The translations under genes and the position numbers were made by a program. A stretch of 64,000 nt of DNA from Ashinkailepas kermadecensis (Eukaryota > Arthropoda > Thecostraca > Neolepadidae). Shown here piece by piece: positions 1 to 12,055 of this stretch. Where the stretch lies: positions 149,510 to 213,509 of the forward strand of contig JAOTOM010004033.1 in assembly GCA_034440615.1 (NCBI GenBank). The letters are read 5' to 3'. The notes under the pieces are model-generated. The model was given only the letters and a program-made list of their open reading frames with translations, had not been told where the DNA came from and made no database searches. How positions within the stretch are numbered: position 1 is the stretch's first letter; every line of letters starts with the position of its first letter.

Positions 1-1008
1 TGCCGATTCAAGTTGTGAACGGCCGGGTTGTCTGAGCCGTTTAGAAGAGTTGGCTTACGCTGCCATCCCAAAAAATTGTCGCCAAAGTATCGTGATACCA
101 TGGTGAGTGACTGCATTACGATGGGTTAATTTTGTGTGGCTGTTTAAGCGTGGTGCGAACATTGCACTGTCTTGCCTATATAGGATGTTGGCAAGGATTG
201 TTTAGTTATCACTGCCTTGTCAAATTAAGCACGATGTCCGATATATCCGATGTATTCTAGTCCTAGGTGCTTTCAGCCTTTCTTCGCCGTGTTGTATTGC
301 CAACATAACTAGCTTGAAGGCGTTGCGCACAGGTGGCTTGTGGCCAGTTTTTTGCCACAGCGATAGAGGTAGGTCGTTTCTGGTGGGACGGTGAATGAGT
401 GTGCCTTCGGTGCTGCCGTAGTCCGTGGTCGCCGCCGGCTGACCGCGGGTGTGATCCGCAGTAGACTGCGTTACTCACAGATGTGTAGTTGCTTGCTACC
501 CGCTTCAAGCTAGTTTGGGTTGGTAAGGGCATTCGTACACTACTAACCAGCATACCACAATGCTGATATTACAGGTTACAGTTATTGCACGAGATCCGTC
601 CAGAGTGCAACTTTTCTGTGATACGTCGGGTCACTTGCCTCTTCTTATTACGTGGTGTGGTGAGCTGTCATCGCGATATCCCAATCGAAGGAGCAAAATA
701 TAACGTTCAGAGATGTTCCGTGTCAGTGCGGCGAGCAGACTGCGGTGGCCGTGCAACCAATTCTTTACTGTCGATTAATCACGTGATGGGATAGCAAATT
801 CGCTCGAGCTGCAATACCACCAACGCAAGAATGCTGGTAATGTCATCGCTTATACCGTAGTCTTGAAATGTACTGTAATGTAAATGTAGCAATGACGCAT
901 TCCGTAACCCACATGCTGTGTGTTTCACGCTTACGTCCAGTCATCGCAGCATAAAGACCGAACCCACTAACCAAAACACCATTTCCGTAAATCATACTCA
1001 ACATTTGA
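1..1008. other. no recognisable feature
   Basis: I see no credible exon, RNA gene or repeat in this stretch. The open frames are short and carry no recognisable motif. If the RING-CH gene is read on the minus strand, this DNA lies beyond its 3' end. Confidence 0.5.
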
Positions 1009-1270
1009 GTCCCACCCTTCCAGTACTTACAACTGCTGCAGAGCGCCTCCTGCAGTTGCTGGAGTCCCCCGTGCTGTTCTGTCCCACCCTTTCAGTACCT
1101 ACAACTGTTGCAGAGCGTCTCCTGCAGTTGCTGGAGTCCCCCGTGTTGTTCTGTCCCACCCTTCCAGTACTTACAACTGTTGCAGAGCGCCTCTTGCAGT
1201 TGCTGGAGTCCCCCGTGCTGTTCTGTCCCACCCTTCCAGTCCTTCTGTCGCAGAGCGTCTCCTGCAGCTG
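1009..1270. repeat. 72-bp tandem repeat, about 3.6 copies
   Basis: The unit begins near 'cagtacttacaactg' and recurs at 1021, 1093, 1165 and 1237, an exact 72-base spacing. Because 72 is divisible by three, several frames on both strands stay open through the array; one + frame gives a 24-residue Leu/Pro-rich repeat. There is no splice or start context to support coding, so I treat it as a minisatellite. Confidence 0.85.
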
Positions 1271-1629
1271 CTGTCGCCTGCCATGAGACGGCAACCTTTC
1301 CCCGCCCTGGCGCATATTTTTACATTTTTTATTTTAACTCTGGGCATCAGCGGCCTTTGACTCGAATCCATCAGAACAGCTGTCAAACGCCACTCGATTT
1401 ATCAGACACCAGATCTCAGAGAGTCTGATATAAATACGTGTCGCAGTGCCATGAACTGTGGCTTAATGCCGCCTGGAGTGTAGTGTAACCTATCCTGGCA
1501 TGTCACGATAGCCGATTTCTTTGGTCTTGTATGGGAAACCCTAGCACAACTAACGCGGACCAAGTTTCACGGGTAAAGGTGTGCCACTGGAAAACTCGGA
1601 ATTCAATCAACTGTACGGTCATTACTCGT

Positions 1630-1683
1630 ATGGGCGCTATGAAGCGAATGATGTCGATGCATCCTAAAACCCAAATTATTAAC
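1630..1683 (+). mobile_element. short hairpin retroposon copy 1 (oldest)
   Basis: This 54-bp insertion starts with 'tgggcgcta', continues through 'gtcgatgcatcc' (GCGCCC decayed to GCATCC, as expected from CpG loss) and ends in a 'taaaacccaaatta' tail. Imperfect 11-bp direct repeats flank it at 1619-1629 and 1684-1694 (9 of 11 bases agree). It has the same organisation as four cleaner copies in the window. Confidence 0.6.
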
Positions 1684-1694
1684 TCATCACTCAT

Positions 1695-2523
1695 TTTATT
1701 GTCTTGTGAAGTGAACCCACGCATGACGTACAGTATGAAAATAATGGTGTTCATAAATGACTGATGAATGATGTCTGCTGCGCGCAATACCGATGCCAAA
1801 ACATCGCATTCGTTGCAAAAGCGTGGGTTGTACATATTCCGTAACGGCGATTGTTTAGCTCTAGACCGCGTGTAAGTACGTGCCGTACTCGACTGCGACC
1901 TTTATCGTGGCACGGCCACTGAAGCGTCATCGCGGTAGCCATGCATTATTGCTGCGATCCACGTGCCGCGCGACCAACACAATCCGCGGGGACACGGTCG
2001 GCAATACCAGATCCAGCCGTGGCGACGCTGGGGTCGGTGGTCTGCGCTGGATTCCAGCTGAAGAAGGCAGATCCGGTGCTGCCTCTGGCGGGCGGCTGGT
2101 GGCTGACACGTCGCACTGCGGCCTGCTGCGGTGTCGACCGTAGTCGGACGGGGTGTGGTTCGTCAGGCCGGGCACGGCTCAGGTGGCGCCGCCTGGCGAC
2201 CGGACTGACTGGGGACGCGACGACGCGGGCGACTGCCGAGACGATAGTCTGCGTGCAGCGCTGACGTGCCACCATTACAGCCGGACCCTGACGTGCGACG
2301 ACGTCCTGATCGGCGGACGATACTTCACGCATTGCACACAGAAAACGCCCCGGGCCATGACACTATGGAGAAGAACAGGCGGAAAAGTTGCAGCTGTAGG
2401 GAGGGAACGCGCTATTCCATATCTCGTCACGATGGCTGGCTGCTTATTGCGTCACTACGACGCGTCGATCGCCGCAGCCACGTTAATGTCGCAAATCGGA
2501 CGCGAACGAAGATGAGCGACGGA
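1695..2523. other. unassigned, partly GC-rich
   Basis: 1940-2330 is GC- and CpG-rich and holds overlapping ORFs on both strands, the longest 128 codons on the minus strand. None shows a recognisable domain or clear splice context. I see nothing else. Confidence 0.4.
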
Positions 2524-2580
2524 TGAAGCTCGAACCCACGACTCTTCAGTTGAGAGACGTGGACCCCTAGCATGTCTCGT
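2524..2580 (-). mobile_element. tRNA-like SINE head fragment
   Basis: Read on the minus strand, this contains 'ctaggggt' (A-box region) followed by 'gtgggttcgagct' (B box). It matches the heads of the clear SINEs at 17.8, 41.2 and 55.7 kb except in the anticodon arm. No body or tail follows, so it is a fragment. Confidence 0.45.
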
Positions 2581-2643
2581 CCCTTGCATCTCCGTGGGAT
2601 GCGAGGTCTTTCCAAGTAGGTTTAGCGGGGCTTTCTGACACTT

Positions 2644-2649
2644 CTTTAA
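2644..2649 (-). promoter_or_regulatory. candidate poly(A) signal of the RING-CH gene
   Basis: ATTAAA on the minus strand, about 485 bases past the stop codon of the RING-CH gene. It is the nearest common poly(A) signal variant that I found downstream. Single hexamers occur by chance, so this is weak. Confidence 0.2.
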
Positions 2650-2932
2650 TGCAAATGCTACATCTGTGAGCGTGCATCACGCGTGGAGTCTACCAGAAAT
2701 TGTCGGAACTGTCAAGTTAAGTTCCCACACCGTTCTCTCTATGCATAAGCACACACTGAACGCCGACTCTTTGCCACTGTTCTGCGTCGGCGAGACTATA
2801 AGCGTCTTCAGCCGGCGCGTGCACACACATGACGTGGCCAGAGCAGCAGCAGCTCGTGAGCGAGCACCAATCACTCGGCGGTATCTCGACACGTCACAGA
2901 GCAGTCTGCACACGCCGTGCAGTGGCCATCTG

Positions 2933-3172
2933 CGTCAGCCACGGACCATCCGTCGGCACACGTGACCGGGCGATGCTCGCCCCCCCCCCCCCACCGGTGG
3001 CGGCTGAAGCAGGTCACACGGAGAAGGTGGCAGTCGGAGAGTTGCGGTACCTCTCGTCAGCCACGGACCATCCGTCGGCACACGTGACCGGGCGATGCTC
3101 GCCCCCCCCCACCGGTGGCGGCTGAAGCAGGTCACACGGAGAAGGTGGCAGTCGGAGAGTTGCGGTACCTCT
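2933..3172. repeat. 122/118-bp tandem duplication over the 3' end of the RING-CH gene
   Basis: Copy one is 2933-3054 and copy two is 3055-3172. They differ visibly only in the length of an internal C run. The second copy contains the last codons and stop of the RING-CH gene, so the first is an extra non-coding copy of that 3' end, downstream in the transcript. Confidence 0.85.
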
Positions 3173-3437
3173 CGTCCTTGGAGCGGTCGTACTGGTCGAT
3201 CAGCCACTGCTGGTTCAGGTAGAACATCCGCATGATCAGGCGGTACATGGAATGCTTGGCCTTGATCTCGCTGTACATGCCGACGAAGAAGGCCACGAAG
3301 AACAGAATGCCGCACACCAGTGTCACCGTCTCGTTTGGGGTGAGCTCGGCCTCGTCGTACAGCAGTCGACGTTTGCCGGAGTCCTGGGGAGACCAGCGGA
3401 TGAACATGAGGCCCGCGGCTGGCCGGTGCCGCGCCAT
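3132..3437 (-). CDS. MARCHF1/8-like: RING-CH E3 ligase, exon 4 (second membrane segment and C-terminus)
   Basis: This terminal exon encodes residues 288-388 of the four-exon model and ends in TGA at 3132-3134. It carries a second strongly hydrophobic segment (about residues 323-342, VTLVCGILFFVAFFVGMY) followed by a basic cytosolic tail with NQQWLIDQYDRSKDERYR. A membrane pair followed by a 'NQQW'-like segment is typical of MARCH ligases. An in-frame stop lies a little upstream, so the acceptor must fall after it; the only AG there gives GACGAG|ATGGCG, phase 0, matching exon 3. The first 15-residue loop after that junction is the least certain part, and a missed small exon is possible. The exon's 3' end is tandemly duplicated just downstream. 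Confidence 0.8.
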   Translation of the reverse strand: MARHRPAAGLMFIRWSPQDSGKRRLLYDEAELTPNETVTLVCGILFFVAFFVGMYSEIKAKHSMYRLIMRMFYLNQQWLIDQYDRSKDERYRNSPTATFSV

Positions 3438-3914
3438 CTCGTCGGTGGTGAGGGTGATCAACACAGTCATAGGTGTGCAGATCAGTGCGAAACGCGGCGT
3501 CACCAGGAGTTAACAAGTCTGTCATCCGGATACGTCAGCCGATTAGAGGACACCTATCCGGGTCTATCAGTGGCTGGAGGACCCATGGAGGTGCGGAGAA
3601 TACTGGTGAATCCAGCAGGAGATGGCGCCACTGGACGGATGATGAAACCTGAACCGACCAAGGGCACCAGTTGATTGCAGGAAAGCTATAACTACCCGGG
3701 ATTGGCTGTACGATAGGAACGTGCGGGCAAAAATGCAAATTCGCAAAGGAAGGACCTCAGATCCTTTGGCGTCACAGAACTGGGAACAGAACTGGAAGTG
3801 ACGTTCCCAACCCCACGTACCGTCCCGTCACGTCAACGTCAGACTGACACCAGTGCCTCGTGCCCAGCCCTACGCCACGGCATTGTCGGACTAATGCCAC
3901 TCCTTCGCACATGC
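3438..3914 (-). other. intron 3 of the RING-CH gene
   Basis: This short intron of about 477 bases lies between exons 3 and 4. I see no repeat or ORF of interest in it. The 5' end appears to be a GC donor (CAG|GCATGT). Confidence 0.55.
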
Positions 3915-4124
3915 CTGTTTAAAGCAGAATATGGTGACGATGGAGGAGGTGATCATGATGACGACCGAGAGCAGGAAGAGGCCGTGGAGCAGCCTGTCGC
4001 GGCAGGAGACGGCCGGCACGATCCAGCGGCCCACACGGAACCTCTTGTGTCGGTGGTACTGGTACTGGCACAGCTCACAGTGCGGCGGCCGCTTGGCATG
4101 TCGACTGGACACCTCGATCCAGTG
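3915..4124 (-). CDS. MARCHF1/8-like: RING-CH E3 ligase, exon 3 (end of the RING and first membrane segment)
   Basis: Exactly 70 codons, residues 218-287. It starts with HWIEV directly after a pyrimidine-rich acceptor (GCCGCCAG|CAC), completing the 'ACLL-HWIE' sequence of the RING-CH fold. The last two zinc-binding cysteines are in HCELC (C233 and C236). A conserved-looking linker (YQYHRHKRFRVGRW) follows, then a hydrophobic segment of about 24 residues (262-285) that should be the first transmembrane helix. The frame runs on to a stop past the helix. The only phase-compatible exit is a GC donor, CAG|GCATGT, a minor but accepted donor class. Confidence 0.88.
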
Positions 4125-4794
4125 CTGGCGGCAGCAAGCGCCGTCATACAACTGTCTCCAGGGATAATCCTACCAGAAACCATGGTCGAGCGTTGTTAGA
4201 TGATACACTGGTAAAATGTATATACAAATATTTCGGGTGGTTCCCTCTATTCTCTCCGCTTCAAGAAACCCTCGTCTGTCTTAAGTTGATCACATAAGCC
4301 AACTGCTAACTATGATTGCTATTTATAGCTCATATTTGTTTCGCACGGTGAGGGCACAGACCAGGCTTTTGCTTGAGTCATTGACATCACGAGCCGGATA
4401 TCGATTGTAAGAACATCAATGTACCTGAGCACCATGTACGTAACGCTGCACTGACCTCCATCCAGCCTGGTGCAGTCTGCTCATACAGACATTGCCCACC
4501 ATGCAGACGACACCTAGCACCAAAAATGACACTGGATGCCATAGACGGCGCTGGGCTCGTACAGACGGCATTGAACACCATTAAAACGACACCGACCACC
4601 ATACAGATGACATGCAAACTTGCAAATAATCACTCATGCAAACCGAGCTCGACCCATATAGACGACACTGAATGCCACACAGGCCGCACAAAATATCGCA
4701 CATGATATTGACAAGCATAGGAATGGTGAGATGCCAGCATACCGATGGCACTGATCACCATCTAAATGGCACCGACCACCATTCAGATAGTGGG
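4125..4794 (-). other. intron 2 of the RING-CH gene, non-array part
   Basis: From about 4410 onward the sequence shows degenerate copies of the neighbouring minisatellite unit ('ccaccatacagatgac'-like), i.e. the decayed edge of that array. 4200-4400 shows nothing I recognise. Confidence 0.5.
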
Positions 4795-5835
4795 CGGCTG
4801 ACCACACCAGCTACAGACGCCAGACGACAGTGATCACTCCAGCTACAGACGCCGGACGACAGTGACCACACCAGCTACAGATGGCAGACGACACTGACTA
4901 CTTCACCTACAGACGGCAGACGACACTGATCACTCCAGCTACAGATGACAGACGACACTGATCACTCCACCTACAGATGGCAGACGATACTGATCACTCC
5001 AGCTACAGATGACAGACGACACTGATCACTCCACCTACAGATGGCAGACGACACTGACTACTTCACCTACAGACGGCAGACGACACTGATCACTCCAGCT
5101 ACAGATGACAGACGACACTGATCACTCCACCTACAGATGGCAGACGACACTGATCACTCCACCTACAGATGGCAGACGACACTGACTACTTCACCTACAG
5201 ACGGCAAACGACACTGATCACTCCAGCTACAGATGGCAGACGACACTGACTACTTCACTTACAGACGGCAGACAACACTGACCACTCCACCTACAGACGG
5301 CAGATGACACTGATCACTCCACCTACAGACGGCAGATGACACTGATCACTCCACCTACAGATGACAGACGACACTGATCACTCCACCTACAGATGGCAGA
5401 CGAAACTGACCACTCCACCTACAGACGGCAGACGATACTGATCACTCCAGCCACAGATGGCAGACGACACTGATCACTCCAGCTACAGATGGCAGACGAC
5501 ACTGGCTACTTCACCTACAGATGACAAACGACACTGACCACTCCACCTACAGACGGCAGACGACACGGATCAGTCCACCTACAGACGGCAGACAACGCTG
5601 ATCACGCCAGCTACAGACGGCAGACGACACTGATCACTCCACCTACAGATGGCAGACGACACTGACCACTCCACCTACAGATGGCAGACGACACTGACCA
5701 CTCCACCTACAGATGGCAGACGGCACTGATCACTCCACCTACAGACGGTAGACGACACTGATAACTCGCAGCGCGGTCGGAGCAGTCAAGGCGCCCCAAA
5801 ACCCACTGATCACTTCGCCTACAGACGACACTGAC
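4795..5835. repeat. 32-bp minisatellite, about 30 copies, in intron 2
   Basis: The unit reads 'gatcactccacctacagatg' plus 'gcagacgacact', 32 bases, repeated with point changes from about 4795 to 5760. A last degenerate unit runs to 5835 and contains the 5' splice site of exon 2. On the minus strand many units carry 'ggtcagtgtcgtctg', identical to that splice donor and its intron flank. Confidence 0.9.
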
Positions 5836-6091
5836 CAGCAGGCAGGCGGTGTGGATGAACTGCATGGTGCCGGCGCAGCGGCACGGTGTGATGAGCTGGC
5901 GGCCGCGCTCGTCGTCGGGCATGTGGCAGATGCGGCAGATGGGCATCGATGCAGTGGACGCGGACGCGGCCAGCGACGGCTCAGACTGCGAGTGCCGCAG
6001 CGCCATGGAAAGCTCCGGTTCCTGGTCATCGGGCCGGCAGCCGGGGTACGGCTGCTCGGCGGCAGGCCGAACGGGCACCTTGAGACTCCAG
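5836..6091 (-). CDS. MARCHF1/8-like: RING-CH E3 ligase, exon 2 (RING-CH domain)
   Basis: This exon encodes residues 133-217. After a Ser/Pro-rich linker ([15 protein letters not shown]) it carries the first six zinc ligands of a RING-CH (C4HC3) domain: ICRIC (C184, C187), PCRC (C202, C204), H212 and C215, in the context [19 protein letters not shown]. That arrangement is closest to MARCH1/8 proteins. The acceptor CGCGCAG|CTGG completes a Ser codon split with exon 1 (phase 2). The donor CTG|GTCAGT is phase 0 and joins exon 3 to give ACLL-HWIE. Both splice sites abut minisatellites (32-bp units on one side, 31-bp on the other). ORFs overlapping in other frames are read-through of those repeats. 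Confidence 0.92.
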
Positions 6092-6103
6092 CTGCGCGTC
6101 CTG

Positions 6104-6480
6104 CCCGACACACGGTCACTGAGGTGATGTTCTGCCCGACACACGGTCACTGAGATAATGCTCTGCCCGACACACAGTTACTGAGGTGATGTTCTGCCCG
6201 ACACACGGTCACTGAGGTGATGTTCCGACCGACACACGGTCACTGGGGTGGTGTCCTGCCCGACACACAGTCACTGAGGTGATGTTCGGCCCGACACGGT
6301 CACTGGGGTGGTGTCCTGCCGGACACACGGTCATCGAGGCGGTGTTCCTCCCGACACATGAATACGCGTTTACTGAGGTGGTTTCCTGCCCGACAGGCAC
6401 CACGCTTCAATGGAATGGTGTAATGTTCGACACACTGTCACGAAGATAGTGTCCGACCCAACACCTGGTCACCGCACACG
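6104..6480. repeat. 31-bp minisatellite in intron 1, next to exon 2
   Basis: The unit is about 31 bases ('gaggtgatgttctgcccgac' plus 'acacggtcact'), around ten to twelve imperfect copies. On the minus strand each unit offers 'gtgtcgggcag', an acceptor-like AG, and the array ends 10-15 bases before the real acceptor of exon 2. Confidence 0.85.
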
Positions 6481-7744
6481 GCTACTCGGGCGGTGCCAAA
6501 TCTCACTGCTAAATAGGCGTGAAAATGTGTGCACAGGTTGATTAGTCGTTGATAATTCAATCGTTGATAAGTCAACGTTTGATAATATTGGCATGAAATA
6601 ATTTGCAGCATCGATTTTGTGGAATATCTTCGGACAGGAATGCGTACACCACCTCTTCAAGACATGGGTGCGTTTTACAAAAGCCCAACTCGGAAAAAAT
6701 CTGTTCGGCGGCGGGAACGGAGTGAGCTCATATTCTTGTTTGCAACTCAGCCTGAGGTATTGAGTATTGGGGGCCTCAAATCAACATTGGGGGCCTGAGC
6801 CTTTGAACCCCTCCCCTCGCAAAGAACAATATCGCACACGCTTCTGATCCGCCTAGGTCCTTTCCTCAAGCAGTTTTTTCCCGGCACGGCTTCACATATT
6901 TATATTCATGCCTTATAGAAAGCTCGCGGAAAATCAGGTGTGAACATAATTTTATGACCAACGTAGTCGGTCTCGGCCGTTAATCAATGCAATACAAATT
7001 ATACAATCTCGGACGTTGATTTATCCTCGAATCATATCTTCGCAAGCATTACGCAAATCGCCGCATCGGTTTAACAGTTACCTCGGAGTTGCCTGAATAA
7101 ACACTCAAGATTCCGATTTAAGAGGATCGGTGCCAGGGCCTACTTTAGCATAACAGCTGTTCGTGCTGTCCCCCACTGTCAGTGGCCATTCCCCATTGCT
7201 TTAGCATTACTGGAAAGGGAGTCTAATTCCTCGAATAGTGATCTCGCAATTTCAAATGAGCCCGACCCCCAGTCAAAATGCTTCAGAAGAGATCGTGACC
7301 GAGCCCCCCTCCCCGGTGTCACGAAATTTTATCTCTACCTCATTCGGTCCTCAAAGTGATTCTTCCCTGCGTTCGGATCAAGCAGTTTCTTTTTTCCATT
7401 GAAACAATGGCATGTCCAGAAGCAAGACAAATTGAGCCTGTACCAGAGTATTGGAAGTTCTTACTTGAGCTCATTGTCGAGGAAAAATGTGTGAGCGGGG
7501 GAGCGGGGGTGGTGCGAAACATTGAACGCTCCTAACGTTTACTAATCTTTGGACGGACACAATATTGTATGAAGCTGCCTTGAAAATTTTGGCGTGGCGT
7601 GCTATGCGAATATTTTTTGGGCGTCATGGCAACTAATTGGCAAACAAGAATATCTGTTCTGTTGTTAATCCACCTGTCTGCGACCTTTTGATTATCAGGT
7701 CCACTAAGCATAATAGCCGGAAATCTTTGTCGGTGTCTCCGACT
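6481..7744 (-). other. intron 1 of the RING-CH gene, unassigned part
   Basis: AT-moderate DNA with no recognised element. 'gataattcaatcgttgataa' and its neighbour form a short direct repeat near 6545-6590. I see nothing else. Confidence 0.4.
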
Positions 7745-8050
7745 CTCTGACTGTCCGACCTGTCTGTCCCACCTGTCTGTCCCACATGCCTGTCCCACCT
7801 GTCTGTCCCTCCTGTCTGTCCCTCCTGTCTGTCCCACCTGTCTGTCCCACCTGTCTGTCCCACATGCCTGTCCCACCTATCTGTCCCACCTGTCTGTCCC
7901 ACCTGTCTGTTGTCCGACCTGTCTGTTGTCCGACCTGTCTGCTGTCCGATCTGTCTGTCCGACCTGTCTGTCTGACTGACTCCGACTCTGTCTGTCTGGC
8001 TTTGTCTGACTCTGTCTGGCTCTGTCTGTCTGTCTGTCTGTCTCTCGACC
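7745..8050. repeat. 14-bp (ctgtctgtcccacc)n-type minisatellite
   Basis: Units of 'cctgtctgtcccac' and variants with 'gtccgacc' run from 7745 to about 7960, then decay into (ctgt)n to 8045. The ORFs across it on both strands (Trp-Asp-Arg-Gln-rich or Pro-Val-Cys-rich) are repeat read-through. Confidence 0.85.
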
Positions 8051-8165
8051 GCCCAAGGTCACTCGGTCGGCATTATTGTAACAATAGGGCTAATGTGTCC
8101 TCCCGTAGCTCAAATCCTGAATGGCCCGGTATTTATACCGCTAGCAGTGCATCTGTCTATAGATA

Positions 8166-8460
8166 GTATATAGTAGTGCGGGTTAGTCTATGCAGGATAT
8201 AGGATAGTGCGGGTCAGTCTACGTAGAGGATATGGTAGTGCGGGTCAGTCTACGCAAATGATAGGGTAGTGCGTGTCAGTCTATGCAGAAGATAGGGTAG
8301 TGCGTGTCAGTCTACGCAGATGATAGGGTAGTGCGGGTTAGTCTACGCAGAGGATAGGGTAGTGCCGGTCAGTCTATCTGCAGGATACAGTAATGTGGGT
8401 CAGTCTAGCTGCAGGATGCAGTAATGCGGGTGGGCCTATGCACAGGACATGGTACTGATC
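8166..8460. repeat. 31-bp minisatellite, about nine copies
   Basis: The unit 'gatagggtagtgcgtgtcag' plus 'tctatgcagaa' recurs from 8166 to about 8450. Degenerate relatives ('tgcgggtcagactatatgcag') reappear at 8995-9150, so the array was once longer. Confidence 0.8.
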
Positions 8461-9460
8461 ACCAATATCTCGTCTAAGATAAACTGGCAGCACATATTTT
8501 AGCAGAATATATTTTGAGGATCGCCTTTAGCAGAATCTGTTGGGTGGATCCTAAGGTGAGCCCACCAACCGGTAGTGTAACTCCAATTGAATGGCACAAT
8601 TGCAGCGAGAGAAAAGCACATCTTCAATGTCCTGGCATGTTTGCTGCGCGGCGCTTTCCCCGACCTTATCGGGCCAGTTTCCAGCTGACTTCCTTAGTCA
8701 AGCACTAGTGAGAGCCACAGCAACACTAAGACACCGTACCCCCTCAAATTCCTAAACGTGCCATTAACCACCAGGTGATGAATTCGGGAAAACGACTAAG
8801 GATGTGATTGATGCCTCAGACTGAAATCCGGATGTTCTGACGCTACTGCAGCCAAGGCCGAAATAATAGACACTCTCAGTCAGGGGCAAACAACCAGCGA
8901 TTTAAGCTCTACTTTCCAGGACTCGGAACAGCAAAGCAAAACAGCTATCTATCAAATGAACCATCTGGGACCACATGTCTATGGAGAAAGGACGTAAGAT
9001 AGTGCAGCTCCCATGCAGTATATGGCAGCTTGAGTCAGCCTACATGTAGTGTACGGTATTGCGGGTCAGACTATATGCAGTATGCTGCCGTGCAAGCCTG
9101 CAGCCCAACTGGTGAAAAAGGAAGAGCGGGTCAGTCATCTGCGGGATGTGAATGAGTGCGTTAATCACCTGGGCTTGCGTTAGCAATTCGTGGCACATTC
9201 AGATGCATCGGCTTTTAGCAGATAACTTTTTTCCATGGACATTTTCAAGATTTCGGTCTAAGTGCTGAAACATAGCACTCCTTTTTTGGAGTGTTATGGT
9301 TCATAGCCATACATTTCGGCGGAATTGCTGTGCGCATCCCAGTCTACATCACGTACTAGAGTTCGTTAGCTACCCACCTGGAGACATTGTTTTGGAAATT
9401 GTCCGCATCAGCAGTCAAAAACTGTCGGCACAGGGTGCTATTGTGGGGGAAAAAAAAGGG
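8461..9460 (-). other. intron 1, unassigned
   Basis: Apart from the decayed minisatellite remnants near 9000-9150, I see no element or exon. Open frames are below 70 codons. Confidence 0.4.
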
Positions 9461-10245
9461 GGGGGGGGTTCGGCTGGGTAGGGTAGGGTAGGGTGGGGTG
9501 GGGTGGGGTGGGGTGGGGTGGGGTGGGGTGGGGCGGGGGGGGGGCGGGGTGGGACGGCTAGGGTCAGCTGCGGGGTGAGTGGAGTCTGGCGGGGCGGCGG
9601 ACGTTGGCTGCGGTGGGGAGCAGTAGCTGGGGTTGTGCGGGGTGGCTGGGCAGTAGCTGGGGTTGGGCGGGGTGGCGGACGCTGGCTGCGGTGGTGGGGG
9701 GGGGGCGGCAGTAGCTGGGCTCGGGCGGGGCGGCGGATGTTTGCTGCGGTGGGGAGCGGTAGCTGGGGTCGAGCGGGACGGCGAGGCAGTAGCTGGGGTC
9801 TGGCGGGGTGGCGGGACAATAGCTGGGGTCGGGCGGGGTGGCGGGGAAATAGCTGGGGTCGGGCGGGTCGGCGGATGTTTGCTGCGGTGGGGAGCAGTAG
9901 CTGGGGTCGGGCGGGGCGGCGGGACAGTAGCTGGGGTCGGGCGGAGCGGCAGACGTTGGCTGCGGTGGGGAGCAGTAGCTGGGGTTGGGCGGGGTGGCTG
10001 GGCAGTAGCTGGGGTTGGGCGGGGTGGCGGACGCTGGCTGCGGTGGGGCGGGGCGGCGGGGCAGTAGCTGGGCTCGGGCGGGGCGGCGGATGTTTGCTGC
10101 GGTGGGGAGCAGTAGCTGGGGTCGAGCGGGACGGCGAGGCGGTAGCTGGGGTCGGGCGGGGTGGCGGAGCAGTAGCTGGGGTCGGGCGGGGCAGCGGGAC
10201 AGTAGCTGGGGTCGGGCTGGGCGGCGGACGTTGGCTGCGGTGGGA
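9461..10245. repeat. G-rich minisatellite cluster in intron 1
   Basis: It opens with (gggta)n grading into (ggggt)n at about 9476-9540, followed by higher-order units built from 'agtagctggggtcgggcggg' and 'gcggatgtttgctgcggtgg' to 10245. The + strand has almost uninterrupted runs of three or more G, so quadruplex formation is likely in principle. Long ORFs on both strands (371 codons +, 280 codons -) are artefacts of the repeat. Confidence 0.9.

Positions 10246-12055
<1,810 letters not shown>

Noticed and set aside
2935..3525. 196-codon minus ORF over the RING-CH terminal exon
   Set aside because: It is in a different frame from the exon that carries the membrane helix, and is kept open by GC bias and the duplication.
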